Origin: Marinobacter fuscus
GTDB taxonomy: Bacteria > Pseudomonadota > Gammaproteobacteria > Pseudomonadales > Oleiphilaceae
NCBI RefSeq assembly: GCF_003007675.1
Contig: NZ_PXNP01000023.1
Location: forward strand, 246,507 to 310,506
DNA: 64,000 nt
Direction: 5' to 3'
Positions 17,898 to 26,862 of the stretch are shown piece after piece (positions within the stretch are counted from its first letter, which is position 1; every line of letters begins with the position of its first letter). Under the pieces are notes generated by a model that did not search any database, was not told where the DNA came from, and saw only the letters and a program-made list of their open reading frames with translations. A program made the translations under genes and the position numbers.

Positions 17898-19481
17898 TTA
17901 TTGCACAGCGGTGGCAGTGTTGTCTTCACCAGACTGTGACAGAGAGAGCCCCACCGGTGGCCGGTAATGCAGTGAGTAGAGCACCCGATCAAGCACGGCC
18001 TGGCCGTTCCAGGCCGGATCGTTGTTCACCATACCGACGATGGCCCAGGTTGTCTGGTGATCGTCCCGGGTAAAGCCAGCGATTGAACGCACGTTTTCCA
18101 GATAGCCGGTCTTAATCCGGCCTTCGCCATCCATGCCGGTGTTCCGCAGTCGGCGCGCCATGGTGCCGTCCATTGCGATGATGGGCATGGAGGCCATCAG
18201 GTCTGAGGCGTAGGGGCTTTCCCAGGCCCGCTGCAATATTTGCGCACCTTGTCGGGCGCTGATCCGGCCATGGCGGGTGAGGCCCGCGCCATTGTCGATC
18301 ACCATTCCGTTGGTGTTGATCCCTTTGCTTTCCAGCCAGTCATAAACCACCCGGATGCCCGCCACGCGATCGTCTTTCTCCTTGGGCAGGCGGTGCTCAG
18401 CACCAATGGTCAGCAGCATCTGCCGGGCCATCACGTTGCTGCTCCACTTGTTAATATCCCGCACCATGGAGACCAGATCCGGGGAAGTGGTTCGGATGAC
18501 CAGCCTTGCCTCGTCTGGAGTGGTTTCGAAGCGATTGCCGCCGAGAATGGCGACACCCATATCCGACAGCACAGACCGTATGATGGAGGAGGAGTAGTGT
18601 TTGTGATCCAGCAGTGACAGGTAGCGGGTAGTTCGGCAGCCCTGGGGCAACTCTCCGGTCACACGTACGGTCACCCGCTGGTCTGCATGGAACACCGGTT
18701 CCCAATCGAACCCTTTACGGGCGGGGCAGGGGCCTTCGGGAACTGCCGTCACCCGGTTGTCTATTATCACATCACTCAGGTTCGGCGTTGCCCAGGCCTG
18801 GGTGCCGCGCTCATCGGCACGAACCTGAAACTGCAGCAGATTCAGGTTAACGAGATAGCCGGAAGGCTCCACCAGAAACGGTGCATGGGGATTGTCCCCA
18901 TTGTCTTCGAAGGAAGGGAGCCCGCCATCGACAAGAAAGTGGCTGCCATCGAGGATCAGGTCGCCGGTTACCTGGTTGATGCCCATGCTCTTCAGTTCGC
19001 CCAGGGCACTCCACAGGCGCTCTATCGTCAGCTTGGGGTCGCCGCCTAAGCGCACATAAAGATTGCCTTCGAGGGTGTCGCCAACCATGGTGCCATCGGT
19101 CAGGAAATCGGTATTCCAATGGTAAGTCGGGCCCAGCAGCTCCAGGGCGGCGTAGGTGGTGACCAGCTTCATGATCGAGCCGGGGCTCATGAGTGTGTCA
19201 GCGTTCACATACTGCTCAATGCCCGGCCCGTTCAGGGGGATGGCTGCGACACCCAGGGCCTGATCACTGTTCAGCGACTTTTTGGCGTAGGCTTGTATCT
19301 TTGTGGCCCATAGCTTCGAGCTGGCAAATGCATCTTCTGCGGAGCCTGGTTGCTGTGCTAGTGCAGCGCCTGACAGCAGGCTGCCGCAAAGCATGGCGCT
19401 TGCGGACAACCGCAAAAGTCCGTGTTGAAACCTGGCGTAGCATCCGGCCGGGCCAGATTGTGCCCTGGAATCCTGAGTCAT
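17898..19481 (-). CDS. dacB: D-alanyl-D-alanine carboxypeptidase/endopeptidase (PBP4)
   Basis: A 527-residue class C penicillin-binding protein that cleaves D-Ala-D-Ala ends and crosslinks of peptidoglycan in the periplasm. All three active-site motifs are present: SIMK (S102-K105), SSN (S347-N349) and KTG (K457-G459). The long insertion between SxxK and SxN is typical of PBP4. An N-terminal hydrophobic segment ending ALAQQ (about residues 25-43) acts as a signal peptide, preceded by a longer than usual polar stretch, so the true start could be an internal Met near residue 30. The gene stands alone with an AT-rich upstream region. Confidence 0.92.
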   Translation of the reverse strand: MTQDSRAQSGPAGCYARFQHGLLRLSASAMLCGSLLSGAALAQQPGSAEDAFASSKLWATKIQAYAKKSLNSDQALGVAAIPLNGPGIEQYVNADTLMSPGSIMKLVTTYAALELLGPTYHWNTDFLTDGTMVGDTLEGNLYVRLGGDPKLTIERLWSALGELKSMGINQVTGDLILDGSHFLVDGGLPSFEDNGDNPHAPFLVEPSGYLVNLNLLQFQVRADERGTQAWATPNLSDVIIDNRVTAVPEGPCPARKGFDWEPVFHADQRVTVRVTGELPQGCRTTRYLSLLDHKHYSSSIIRSVLSDMGVAILGGNRFETTPDEARLVIRTTSPDLVSMVRDINKWSSNVMARQMLLTIGAEHRLPKEKDDRVAGIRVVYDWLESKGINTNGMVIDNGAGLTRHGRISARQGAQILQRAWESPYASDLMASMPIIAMDGTMARRLRNTGMDGEGRIKTGYLENVRSIAGFTRDDHQTTWAIVGMVNNDPAWNGQAVLDRVLYSLHYRPPVGLSLSQSGEDNTATAVQ

Positions 19482-19747
19482 AATAACCTGAACCCGCTGA
19501 AGAGACCTTTTTGTACAATAGCCTATTCTCTGTCTTTCTACTATGCAGAAAGCCTATACATAACGTTAAAAGATGACAGTAGTTGCGTTGTTTATATTGA
19601 GGTTTTGTGACGGACTGTAAGTGGCTTTCAGAATCAGTCAGTTACTATTGGCGTTTGAAGAGATAACCGTCTGGAAGCGGCCCGAAGGCCAATGGCTTTG
19701 CGATGCCGGATGGCAAAATGTTCCCAATCCCCGATGTGAGTTGTGCC

Positions 19748-20518
19748 ATGTTGAATAAGCTGAAGCATTCGTTGAACGTGCTGGAATCGGTTACCACCTC
19801 TTCCTTCTCTGCCTGGCGCGGGTGCCTGGTGGTGAAGGCTGCCCGGCAACCTGAAAAGCCGCTGGTGCTGTACGATATCGAAGCCTGCCCTTTTTGCCGG
19901 CGGGCCCGGGAGGCGTTGACCGCACTGCATCTGGACGTCGAAATCCGTCCTTGCCCGAAAGGTGGCCGACAGTATCTGGCCCAGGCCGAGGCGCTTGGCG
20001 GCAAGCAGCAGTTCCCATTACTGCACGACCAGAACACCGGTGAGGTGATCTACGAATCCGACGCCATTGTTGAATACCTGTTCCGCCAGTATGGCCAGTG
20101 TTCCGTGCCCCGTTATTACCAGCCCCGCCCCTGGCAACCGGTATTGGGTATGGCAGGTTCCGGCGCCAGTGAACTGCGGGGCACCCGGGCCCGGTTGGCC
20201 CGCAATCCCGAGCAGGGCTTGCACTTGTGGAGTTTTGAGGGCAGCCCGTTTTCCAGGCTGGTACGGGAACGCTTGTGCGAACTGGAGATTCCCTACACGC
20301 TGCACAATCTTGGCAAGGAGCATTGGTCAGAAGTCGGGCCAGCGCGCCAGCGCATCAAACCCGGCCCCTACAGGCCGCGGCCCGGCGGTAAGCGCGATGC
20401 GTTTTTTCAGGCCCATGGCCGGGTGCAGGTGCCGTATCTGGAAGATCCGAACACCGGGGAGGCGCTGTTCGAGTCAGCCCGAATTCTGAGATACCTCGAA
20501 ATTACTTATGGCCAGTGA
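19748..20518 (+). CDS. Protein with two tandem glutathione S-transferase N-terminal domains
   Basis: A 256-residue protein made of two thioredoxin-fold GST-N units. The first has an intact CPFC redox pair (C47, C50) followed by VEIRPCPKGG and FPLLHDQNTGEVIYESDAIVEYL in outline. The second repeats the pattern but with SPFS (about 166-169) instead of the cysteines and a matching VPYLEDPNTGEALFESARILRYL region. This duplicated arrangement with one redox-dead copy is known in bacterial glutaredoxin/GST-like proteins of unknown role. ATG 19748 is taken as the start, but the ribosome-binding site is weak and an upstream ATG at 19703 is possible. Confidence 0.75.
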   Translation: MLNKLKHSLNVLESVTTSSFSAWRGCLVVKAARQPEKPLVLYDIEACPFCRRAREALTALHLDVEIRPCPKGGRQYLAQAEALGGKQQFPLLHDQNTGEVIYESDAIVEYLFRQYGQCSVPRYYQPRPWQPVLGMAGSGASELRGTRARLARNPEQGLHLWSFEGSPFSRLVRERLCELEIPYTLHNLGKEHWSEVGPARQRIKPGPYRPRPGGKRDAFFQAHGRVQVPYLEDPNTGEALFESARILRYLEITYGQ

Positions 20519-20601
20519 GTCATGCACCCGGGGCTGGTAATCCCGGGGTGAGCCGGTATCATTTGCGCGATCTGTTTGCTTTCGGGGAAGTCTGACGCCT
20601 T

Positions 20602-21015
20602 ATGTTTACCGGCCAATGCCTGTGTGGTGATATCCAGTTCGAATACAACGGGCCCCTGGGGCCGGTGGCGCTTTGCCATTGCAGCCAGTGCCGTCGTAAC
20701 CACGGCAGCGCGTTTTCGGCCAGCGCGCCGGTGCAGGCGGTGCGTTTCCGGTTCACCCAGGGTGAAGACAAGATTACCGAGTTTGAATCCCGCCCCGGCA
20801 AGTATCGGGCTTTCTGCAGCCGCTGCGGTAGCGCGCTTTACAGCCGGGTTGATGCGATCCCCGGCATCCTGCGCTTGCGAGTGGGGGTAATCAATGAACC
20901 TTTGGGCAAGAAGGCGGCACAGCACGTTTATGTCGGGTCGAAATCCGACTGGTTTGAAATTACCGACGATCTGCCCCGGTTCGAGAAAACCGAAAGAACC
21001 AACGATCCGCACTGA
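20602..21015 (+). CDS. GFA family protein (glutathione-dependent formaldehyde-activating-like)
   Basis: A 137-residue zinc protein with the family's cysteine pattern: CLCGDIQF near residue 6, CHCSQCRRNHGSAF near 25 and FCSRCGSALY near 73. These cysteines form two zinc sites in GFA-type proteins. Only a few members are shown to react glutathione with formaldehyde; most, including this short single-domain type, have no proven substrate. The gene is 83 bases after the tandem GST-like gene and could be co-transcribed, which would group two thiol-related proteins. Confidence 0.85.
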   Translation: MFTGQCLCGDIQFEYNGPLGPVALCHCSQCRRNHGSAFSASAPVQAVRFRFTQGEDKITEFESRPGKYRAFCSRCGSALYSRVDAIPGILRLRVGVINEPLGKKAAQHVYVGSKSDWFEITDDLPRFEKTERTNDPH

Positions 21016-21021
21016 GCTCGG

Positions 21022-21051
21022 CCCGGCCGCCTGTTTTACCGGATGGCCGGG
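21022..21051. terminator. Possible hairpin terminator between convergent genes
   Basis: CCCGGCC (21022-21028) pairs with GGCCGGG (21045-21051) around a 16-base loop. It separates the GFA gene from the convergent PQQ-type dehydrogenase gene. There is no flanking T-tract. Confidence 0.38.
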
Positions 21052-21059
21052 GTAAGCGA

Positions 21060-22178
21060 TTACTCCACGGGCACCATGCGATAGAGTCGCCCGTTGTTGG
21101 CGTCGGTCAGTAGCCACAGCGCTCCGTCCGGGCCCACACGGACGTCGCGAATGCGTTCGCCCAGATTGGTGAGCAAGTCCTCCTCCTCGACCACCTTTTC
21201 ACCATCCAGTGATAGCCGAACCAGTTTTCGAAGCTTCAGTGCGCCGATAAACAGGTCGCCTTGCCATTGCGGGAACAGTTCCCCGGCGTAGAACGCCATG
21301 CCGGACGGAGCGATGGACGGATCCCAGTAATGCAGTGGGTCGGTGACGCCTTCCATGGTGGTTCGGCTGGAAATGGGCAGCCCGGAATAATCAATGCCAT
21401 AGGTGACCTTGGGCCAGCCGTAGTTGCTGCCGGCACGAAGGATGTTGATCTCGTCGCCGCCGCGTGGGCCATGCTCATGGCTCCAGATTTCGCCGGTTTC
21501 GGGGTGGCGAGTCATGCCCTGAATGTTGCGGTTGCCGTAGGTGAAGAAGGTTTCGTTGAAGCCGCTTTGATTGGCAAAGGGGTTGCCGTCTGCAGGCTCG
21601 CCGTTAATGGCGAGCCTGTGAACACCACCGGCATCGTCTGAGGTGTCCTGGGCGCGACCCATGTCTCCACGGTCGCCCACTGCGACATATAACCGCTCTT
21701 GGGTGTCGAACGCCATGCGCCCGGCAAAGTGACGACCGGTATTGGAGCGAGGCCGGGCTTCGAAAACGACGGTGACATCAGACAGTGCCTCATGGCGGTA
21801 GACTGCCCGGGCTACGCGGGTTGTCATGCCTTGCCGGTTGCGGTGGGCATAGCTGAGAAACAGCAGATGATTGTCTTCGAAGTTCGGGTGAAGCAGAACA
21901 TCCAGCAATCCGCCCTGACCAGAAACCACCAGGTTCGGAAGGCCGCTGATTGGCTTGGTAAGAAGCTGGCCATTCTTCACAAGCCGCAGACGGCCTTCCC
22001 GTTCGGTGATCAGCAGGTCACCTTCTGGAAGAAAAGCCAAGCTCCAGGGGTGCTCGAGCCCCTCGGCAATGGTCTCTAGCCGAAACTCGCCCTGGCGGTG
22101 CGAAAACCGCTGGTCGGCCTGTGCCCCCGTTGCCATCAGAAGAAGGATCAGTGCCGTCAGGAACGGTCTTGAATGCAT
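21060..22178 (-). CDS. PQQ-dependent sugar dehydrogenase (Asd/YliI type), secreted
   Basis: A 372-residue exported beta-propeller of the soluble glucose dehydrogenase family. A signal peptide (LTALILLLMATGAQA, about residues 6-20) is followed by family landmarks: LEHPWSLAFLPEGDLLITEREGRL in outline, YAHRN, GDRGDMGRAQD, HEHGPRGGDEIN and WDPSIAPSGMAFY. These carry the PQQ and calcium contacts of aldose sugar dehydrogenases such as E. coli YliI. ATG 22178 is supported by AGGAG six bases upstream. It acts in the periplasm; the electron acceptor and physiological sugar are not evident. Confidence 0.9.
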   Translation of the reverse strand: MHSRPFLTALILLLMATGAQADQRFSHRQGEFRLETIAEGLEHPWSLAFLPEGDLLITEREGRLRLVKNGQLLTKPISGLPNLVVSGQGGLLDVLLHPNFEDNHLLFLSYAHRNRQGMTTRVARAVYRHEALSDVTVVFEARPRSNTGRHFAGRMAFDTQERLYVAVGDRGDMGRAQDTSDDAGGVHRLAINGEPADGNPFANQSGFNETFFTYGNRNIQGMTRHPETGEIWSHEHGPRGGDEINILRAGSNYGWPKVTYGIDYSGLPISSRTTMEGVTDPLHYWDPSIAPSGMAFYAGELFPQWQGDLFIGALKLRKLVRLSLDGEKVVEEEDLLTNLGERIRDVRVGPDGALWLLTDANNGRLYRMVPVE

Positions 22179-22275
22179 GACAACTCCTATCGGTTTCCGG
22201 TGGGTTGTACCGGTATTGCCAAACAATAGTCGATTCGGAGCAGGGCGCCAGCTGAGGCAAAACAACTGAGTCAAA

Positions 22276-22290
22276 TAATAAGAATTATCA
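22276..22290. promoter_or_regulatory. Candidate Fur box
   Basis: TAATAAGAATTATCA matches the 7-1-7 Fur consensus (TGATAAT-N-ATTATCA) at 12 of 14 defined positions. It lies just upstream of TATAAAA (22312-22318) and about 70 bases ahead of a 30-codon ORF, a position suitable for iron-dependent repression. Confidence 0.6.
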
Positions 22291-22357
22291 TTTGCATTGT
22301 TGTCGGCGTATTATAAAATGCCTCTATTGCTTACCGAAAACCGTCAAGGAAGTCGTC

Positions 22358-22450
22358 ATGGAACACGAAGTTTACGAAGGGCTCAAAATTGCCTGTTTCG
22401 CGACCGGGTGTATCAGCCTGGCGCTGATCAGTCTCGCCATCCTGCTCTGA
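22358..22450 (+). CDS. 30-residue single-pass membrane peptide
   Basis: A short frame starting at ATG 22358 with AAGGAAG six bases upstream and ending at TGA 22448-22450. The product begins with a polar acidic MEHEVYEGLK and continues into one hydrophobic helix (IACFATGCISLALISLAILL), so it would be a single-pass inner-membrane peptide. It is too small for routine gene finding. A strong Fur-box match at 22276-22290 precedes it, which suggests expression under iron limitation. No family is recognised, and the evidence is the ribosome-binding site, the coherent hydrophobic pattern and the promoter. Confidence 0.6.
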   Translation: MEHEVYEGLKIACFATGCISLALISLAILL

Positions 22451-22455
22451 TCCTC

Positions 22456-22908
22456 TCATCGTCTGGAGGCTTTTTGCAGCCAGCGATCCAACTGATCCGC
22501 AAACTCCTTGCGATCGCCCTGGCCAAAAGGCGCGGGGCCACCAGTAACCTGGCCTGCATTGCGCATTTCTTCCATAAAGTTACGCATGGCGAGGCGCTGG
22601 CGGATGTTTTCTTTGGTAAAGGCCTGCCCCCGGGGGTTGAAGACATCGGCGCCTTTCTCAATCGCTTCCGCTGCCAGGGGGATGTCTTGGGTAATCACCA
22701 GGTCGCCTTTGCTCATCTGATCCATAATTTCATTGTCGGCCACATCGAAACCCTGGGGTACCTGGCGGCGGCTCAGATAGGGGCTGGGTGGCAGACTGAT
22801 GGCGTGGTTGGCAATAAAGGTGGTCTGGATCTGCCAGCGGGTGGCCGCACGGCAGAGGATTTCCCGGATGGGCACGGGGCAGGCATCGGCGTCGACCCAG
22901 ATTGGCAT
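22456..22908 (-). CDS. YaiI/YqxD (DUF188) family protein
   Basis: A 150-residue protein of the UPF0178 family with a PIN-like fold. The signature MPIWVDADACPVPIREIL opens the protein, and the central GDLVITQDIPLA and NPRGQAFTKENIRQRL blocks are well conserved in family members. The acidic residues DADAC and TQDIP form a likely metal site, so a nuclease role has been suggested, but no activity is established. It is a single gene convergent with the 30-residue peptide; the stops are separated by only 5 bases. Confidence 0.9.
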   Translation of the reverse strand: MPIWVDADACPVPIREILCRAATRWQIQTTFIANHAISLPPSPYLSRRQVPQGFDVADNEIMDQMSKGDLVITQDIPLAAEAIEKGADVFNPRGQAFTKENIRQRLAMRNFMEEMRNAGQVTGGPAPFGQGDRKEFADQLDRWLQKASRR

Positions 22909-23042
22909 GTTGGCAGTCCTGAATTAGTGAAACAGAGCACCAGTTTAACCGACTGGTGGTGAGCCTGTTAGCGATGGGTTGCGTAAATAGTGACGTCTAT
23001 TTTGAAGCGGCCGGGCGATGCAGCGTTTTGTTGGTGGGGGAG

Positions 23043-23051
23043 TGGTATAAT
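23043..23051 (+). promoter_or_regulatory. Extended minus-10 promoter of yjdM
   Basis: TGG followed by a perfect TATAAT (23046-23051) forms an extended minus-10 element 32 bases upstream of the yjdM start. The minus-35 region is poor, as is usual with extended minus-10 promoters. Confidence 0.6.
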
Positions 23052-23082
23052 CCTGCGCTCACTCAATGAACAGGAACTGATA

Positions 23083-23421
23083 ATGTCCCAGTTGCCCCCG
23101 TGCCCCCAGTGTACTTCTGAATATACTTACGAAGACGGCGTCCAGCTTGTCTGCCCGGAGTGTGGCCACGAGTGGTCGGAAGCCGAGCAGGCCGCGGAAG
23201 AGGCTGGCAAGGTGATTCGCGATGCCAATGGTAACGAGCTGCAGGACGGCGATACGGTTACGGTGATCAAAGACCTCAAGGTGAAAGGTTCCAGCCTGGT
23301 GGTGAAAGTCGGCACCAAGGTGAAGAACATTCGCCTGGTCGACGGTGATCATGATATTGATTGCAAAATTGATGGCGTGGGTGCCATGAAACTGAAATCG
23401 GAGTTTGTGAAAAAAGTCTGA
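23083..23421 (+). CDS. yjdM: PhnA/YjdM zinc-ribbon protein
   Basis: A 112-residue protein with an N-terminal zinc ribbon (CPQC near residue 7 and CPEC near 26) and a C-terminal SH3-like domain containing [17 protein letters not shown] and [19 protein letters not shown]. This is the YjdM (formerly PhnA) family. Despite the old name it is not the phosphonoacetate hydrolase, and its role is unknown. ATG 23083 follows CAGGAA and an extended minus-10 promoter at 23043-23051; the longer frame would run through that promoter. Confidence 0.92.
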   Translation: MSQLPPCPQCTSEYTYEDGVQLVCPECGHEWSEAEQAAEEAGKVIRDANGNELQDGDTVTVIKDLKVKGSSLVVKVGTKVKNIRLVDGDHDIDCKIDGVGAMKLKSEFVKKV

Positions 23422-23496
23422 TCACAGTTCCATTGTTGACTACACTCAGGTTTGTGATAGATCTATATAACCCACTGTATTTAATGGACTGACCGC

Positions 23497-25772
23497 TTGG
23501 CAGCTCTGAAACGGAACATCTGGGCGCTCTATTTGCTGATCGTCTTGCTGGGAGCAGCCATTCTCACGGCTGTGCTCTATCAGCGCTGGCACTCGATTGT
23601 CTCGGATGAGGCGATGTATCAGGTGTCCCGGGCAAAACTGGTTCACCAGTCTGTGAACAGTTTTCTGCACACGCAGGAGCTGGTTCTGGATGTCATCGGC
23701 CGAGAATTGCTTGATTCCCCCGGGATTCTTGAGGGCCAACGGGCAATTCCGTTGCTGGACAGCATTCTGTCTGTCAACCCGACACTGGTGGGTTCGGCCT
23801 TGCCAATGCCGATGGCAAACTGGTCCGTGTCAGTTCCAACCTTGATCTGTCCAAGCTGCCTAATCTCCGTACCAACCCGGCAACCGCCAAAGGTTTTGCC
23901 CTCGCGCTTGAGTCTGACCATATGGTGGTCGGCCGCACCTATCATGTTGACGCTCTGGCCGAATGGGTGATTCCTGTCCGCAAAGCATTGAGAGCGCCGG
24001 ATGGAAGAGTGGTTGCAGTGATGACGGCGGGTTTACGGGTGGGCGAAGCCGGGATGATATTCAGCCAACAACTGCATGACAGCCTTGACGATAGCGTGAT
24101 TCTCTTCCGGGAACGTGATCGCTACGTGCAGTTTATGTCGAGGGATAATATTCGCCCTGAACAGTATTCGGAAATGCAGTTTTCCGAGACTGAGATTGCT
24201 GATCAGCGGCGGGTGTTTGAGGACTCCGTCGGGCTGTCCAAACCGAAGATCATGGAGAGTCGCGAAGCGTTTACGTTTTTCTCCAGAAGAGATGGTCTCA
24301 AGTACCTGGCGGCGGTTATTTACGATCCGCACTACGAGCTATGGACGATCTCGGAGTCATCCTTTGCGCCTTTGCACCGCAAGTTTTCGGCCACGTTGCT
24401 GTTTTACGTGTCTGGCTCTCTGTTGATTATCGGCATTCTGTACTTGCTGTTCCGGGTTATTGACCGTGCAGAACGAGCCAAACGTCAGGAACTGCTTTTT
24501 CAGGCCCGACACGATGACCTGACCGGCTTACTGAATCGTGCGGGCTTGCTGGACCGTTTGAAGTTCAGGCTTGGCCGGGGCAAACCTTTCAGTCTTGTCG
24601 TTATCAATATCGATAATTTCAGTGGCATTAACGACCGCTTTGGCCTGGAGCACGGGGATGACATGCTGGTGGAGTTCGGTGGGCGCCTGAAGCGGCTCGT
24701 TTACGAGTCTGATGACCTTGCCCGATTGGGCGGTGACGAGTTTGTGATTGTCACCCCGAATACCGACCTGCCGTTATTGACGGAGGTGTGTGATGGCCTG
24801 GTGCAGAATCTGGTCGAAACTTTTGAGGTTGGCCGGTTGCACTTGCAAGTGGGTGTTCGGATCGGTGTTGCCCGTTTCCCGGACGACGGCGACGCGGTGA
24901 GTGAGTTGATACGCAGTGCCCACCTGGCGTTGCATGAGGCGCGGCAAAGTCGGAGCACGGTTTGCGTTTACCGCAGCGACATGGAAACGGCTTATTTGCG
25001 TGGGCTGAGCGTTGAGCAGCGATTGCGGTTCGGGCTGGCTGCCCGCAATTTGCATATGGTGTATCAGCCCCAGGTAGATGAGCGCGGCACCATGACCGGC
25101 CTGGAAGCGCTGGTTCGCTGGCAGGATGACGAGCTGGGTTTTGTCTCGCCCGCCGAGTTTATCCCGGTGGCGGAGCGCTCCGGCCTGATGATTCCGCTAG
25201 GCAAATTCGTACTGGATACCAGTCTCGAAGAGTTCAGCCCGTTGTTGGCAGATTCTCCCAGGGCCCTTGATCTGGCGATCAATATCTCTGTTATCCAGTT
25301 CTGCCAGGCGGACTTTGTGGAAACGGTATTGTCGGCCCTGGCGGCTCATCAGGTGGCGCCGGAACGCCTGGTTCTGGAAATCACCGAAAGCCTGTTTATG
25401 GATAACTTCCAGCAGGTGCTGGAGACCGTGTGCCGCTTGCGGGATCGGGGCATACGCATTGCGATGGACGACTTTGGTACCGGTTACTCATCCCTGAGCC
25501 TGTTGCGACAACTGCCACTGGATGAACTCAAAATCGATAAAAGTTTTGTCGATGCGGTGGTCGATGATGAAAAAGCCGCCAACATGGTGCGCAGCATTGT
25601 GGCCATTGCTGACAGCCACAAGATGAGCCTGATCGCCGAGGGTGTAGAAGACAAGGCTCAGGCCAGCGCTCTGATTAAGCTGGGTTGTTTTCGTTTTCAG
25701 GGATATCATTTCGGGCGCCCCGTGGCTCTGGCGGAGATCCGTGACGGAATCGTTTTGGCCAGCCAGGATTAA
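23497..25772 (+). pseudogene. Membrane sensor GGDEF-EAL protein, single-base frameshift
   Basis: The gene encodes an N-terminal membrane helix (about residues 8-27), a Cache-like periplasmic sensor, a second membrane helix (FYVSGSLLIIGILYLLF), a GGDEF domain with intact LGGDEF, and an EAL domain with EALVRW and DDFGTGYSS. The frame opened by TTG 23497 loses homology after NPTLVG; one inserted base at about 23793 (GGTTC, where GGTTTC is expected) would restore FGLANADGKLVRVSSNLD and the rest. As written, translation from 23497 stops at 23970, and the downstream part (from 23922) lacks the first membrane helix. This is either a true one-T deletion or an assembly error. Both catalytic domains look functional for c-di-GMP turnover. 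Confidence 0.82.
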
Positions 25773-25870
25773 CCAGATCACCTGCGACCATTGGTCGCTG
25801 CCGGACTCTTTGAACCTCTGCTCTGTCGCCGCTACATTAAGCAAAACGGTTATTCATCAAGGAATTTTCC

Positions 25871-26386
25871 ATGAAACAACGTCTTAGCCTGTTGAGCCTG
25901 GCCGCAGCCCTGATTACGTTTCCGGCTGTTGCCGACGATCATGGGCAACATCACGGCGAGCACCATTCCGGCGCGCAGATTGAAATCAGTAATGCCTGGA
26001 GCCGTCCGACCCCGCCGGGCGCGGGTATGGGGGTGGGTTACATGGCCATCAGCAACCACGGTGATCAGGCGGTCACGCTGGTGTCGGCAAACACCGATCG
26101 CGCGGGCCATGTTTCCCTGCACCAGACCAGTATGCACGACGGCCTGATGAAAATGCAGCCGCTAGCGCATGGCCTGGAAATCCCGGCGGGCCAGACGGTT
26201 CAGCTCGAACCCCAGGGTTACCATCTGATGCTGGAGAAGCTCACCATGCCGCTGAAGGCAGGTGAGCATGTTCCTGTCACTCTGGAGTTTGAGGGAGCAG
26301 AAACGCGCCATATTGAGCTGATGGTGCGCTCACTTGATGGTGAGATGGGTCACTCGAATATGGGCCATTCCCATATGAACCACTGA
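25871..26386 (+). CDS. Periplasmic copper chaperone PCu(A)C
   Basis: A 171-residue exported protein with a signal peptide ending TFPAVADD (about residue 21) and the PCu(A)C domain. The H(x)nM...HxM copper site is visible: HQTSMHDGLMKM and later GYHLMLEKL, with Met-rich flanks. An N-terminal HGQHHGEHH cluster and a C-terminal HSNMGHSHMNH tail add extra copper ligands. It probably receives Cu(I) in the periplasm and delivers it to the Cu-A centre of cytochrome oxidase. The gene stands alone after the GGDEF-EAL gene with a good AAGGAA site. Confidence 0.92.
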   Translation: MKQRLSLLSLAAALITFPAVADDHGQHHGEHHSGAQIEISNAWSRPTPPGAGMGVGYMAISNHGDQAVTLVSANTDRAGHVSLHQTSMHDGLMKMQPLAHGLEIPAGQTVQLEPQGYHLMLEKLTMPLKAGEHVPVTLEFEGAETRHIELMVRSLDGEMGHSNMGHSHMNH

Positions 26387-26397
26387 GTAGCGGATAC

Positions 26398-26425
26398 AAC
26401 CATGGCCCAAGTTGGGGCTGTGGTT
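26398..26425. terminator. Weak hairpin terminator after the copper chaperone gene
   Basis: AACCA (26398-26402) and GCCC pair with GGGC and TGGTT (26421-26425) through two wobble pairs, leaving a six-base loop. It lies between convergent genes and is followed by only a short T-rich stretch. Confidence 0.33.
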
Positions 26426-26501
26426 GTCTTGGCCCAGCTCCGGGCTAAAGCCTGATGCTTGTTATCTCGTCAAAACTTGTTCCCGACCGACCTGCTGCAA
26501 C

Positions 26502-26780
26502 CTACTGCTTACTATCGGAATGCCCCAGCGAATGCTCAGGCGCAATTCGGTCTCGCACCAGTTGCTTCAAGTGTTTGATCTCCGGGAATCCGCCCATGGA
26601 TTTCCGGTCCCAGATCCGGGTGTCGTTCACCCAGACTTCGAAGATGCCCCCTGTGCCAGGTTTCAGGATGAGTTCGTCGATCATGCCGTCGAACGTTGTT
26701 AGCAGTTCCTGGGCCATCCAGGCGGAGCGCAGCAGCCAGTTGCAGCCGGTGCAGTAGTGGAGAGTGATCTGGGTTGCCAT
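26502..26780 (-). CDS. SelT/SelW/SelH-family Rdx protein, CxxC form
   Basis: A 92-residue thioredoxin-fold protein with the redox motif CTGC in HYCTGCNWLLRSAWMAQELL near the N-terminus. Selenoprotein W relatives carry CxxU at this place; here the second position is a normal cysteine codon, so no selenium is needed. The GTGGIFEVWVND and WDRKSMGGFPEIKHLKQLVRD blocks are typical. The family is linked to thiol redox processes, with no defined substrate in bacteria. ATG 26780 fits family length; an in-frame ATG at 26792 is an alternative because neither has an ideal ribosome-binding site. Confidence 0.87.
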   Translation of the reverse strand: MATQITLHYCTGCNWLLRSAWMAQELLTTFDGMIDELILKPGTGGIFEVWVNDTRIWDRKSMGGFPEIKHLKQLVRDRIAPEHSLGHSDSKQ

Positions 26781-26862
26781 ACCGTAATGCATCCTGCATG
26801 AATTAAGGAATTAGCCATGCTATCAAAAGGGAAAGCGATATTCTTTCATGCGGGGCTGTACT

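Noticed and set aside
22297..22962. Plus-strand frame of 221 codons
   Set aside because: It runs opposite the well-conserved DUF188 gene and has no family match. Its first part overlaps the promoter of the 30-residue peptide.
26502..26780. Possible selenoprotein in the SelW-like gene
   Set aside because: The active-site motif uses two normal cysteine codons (CTGC), so no TGA recoding is involved.
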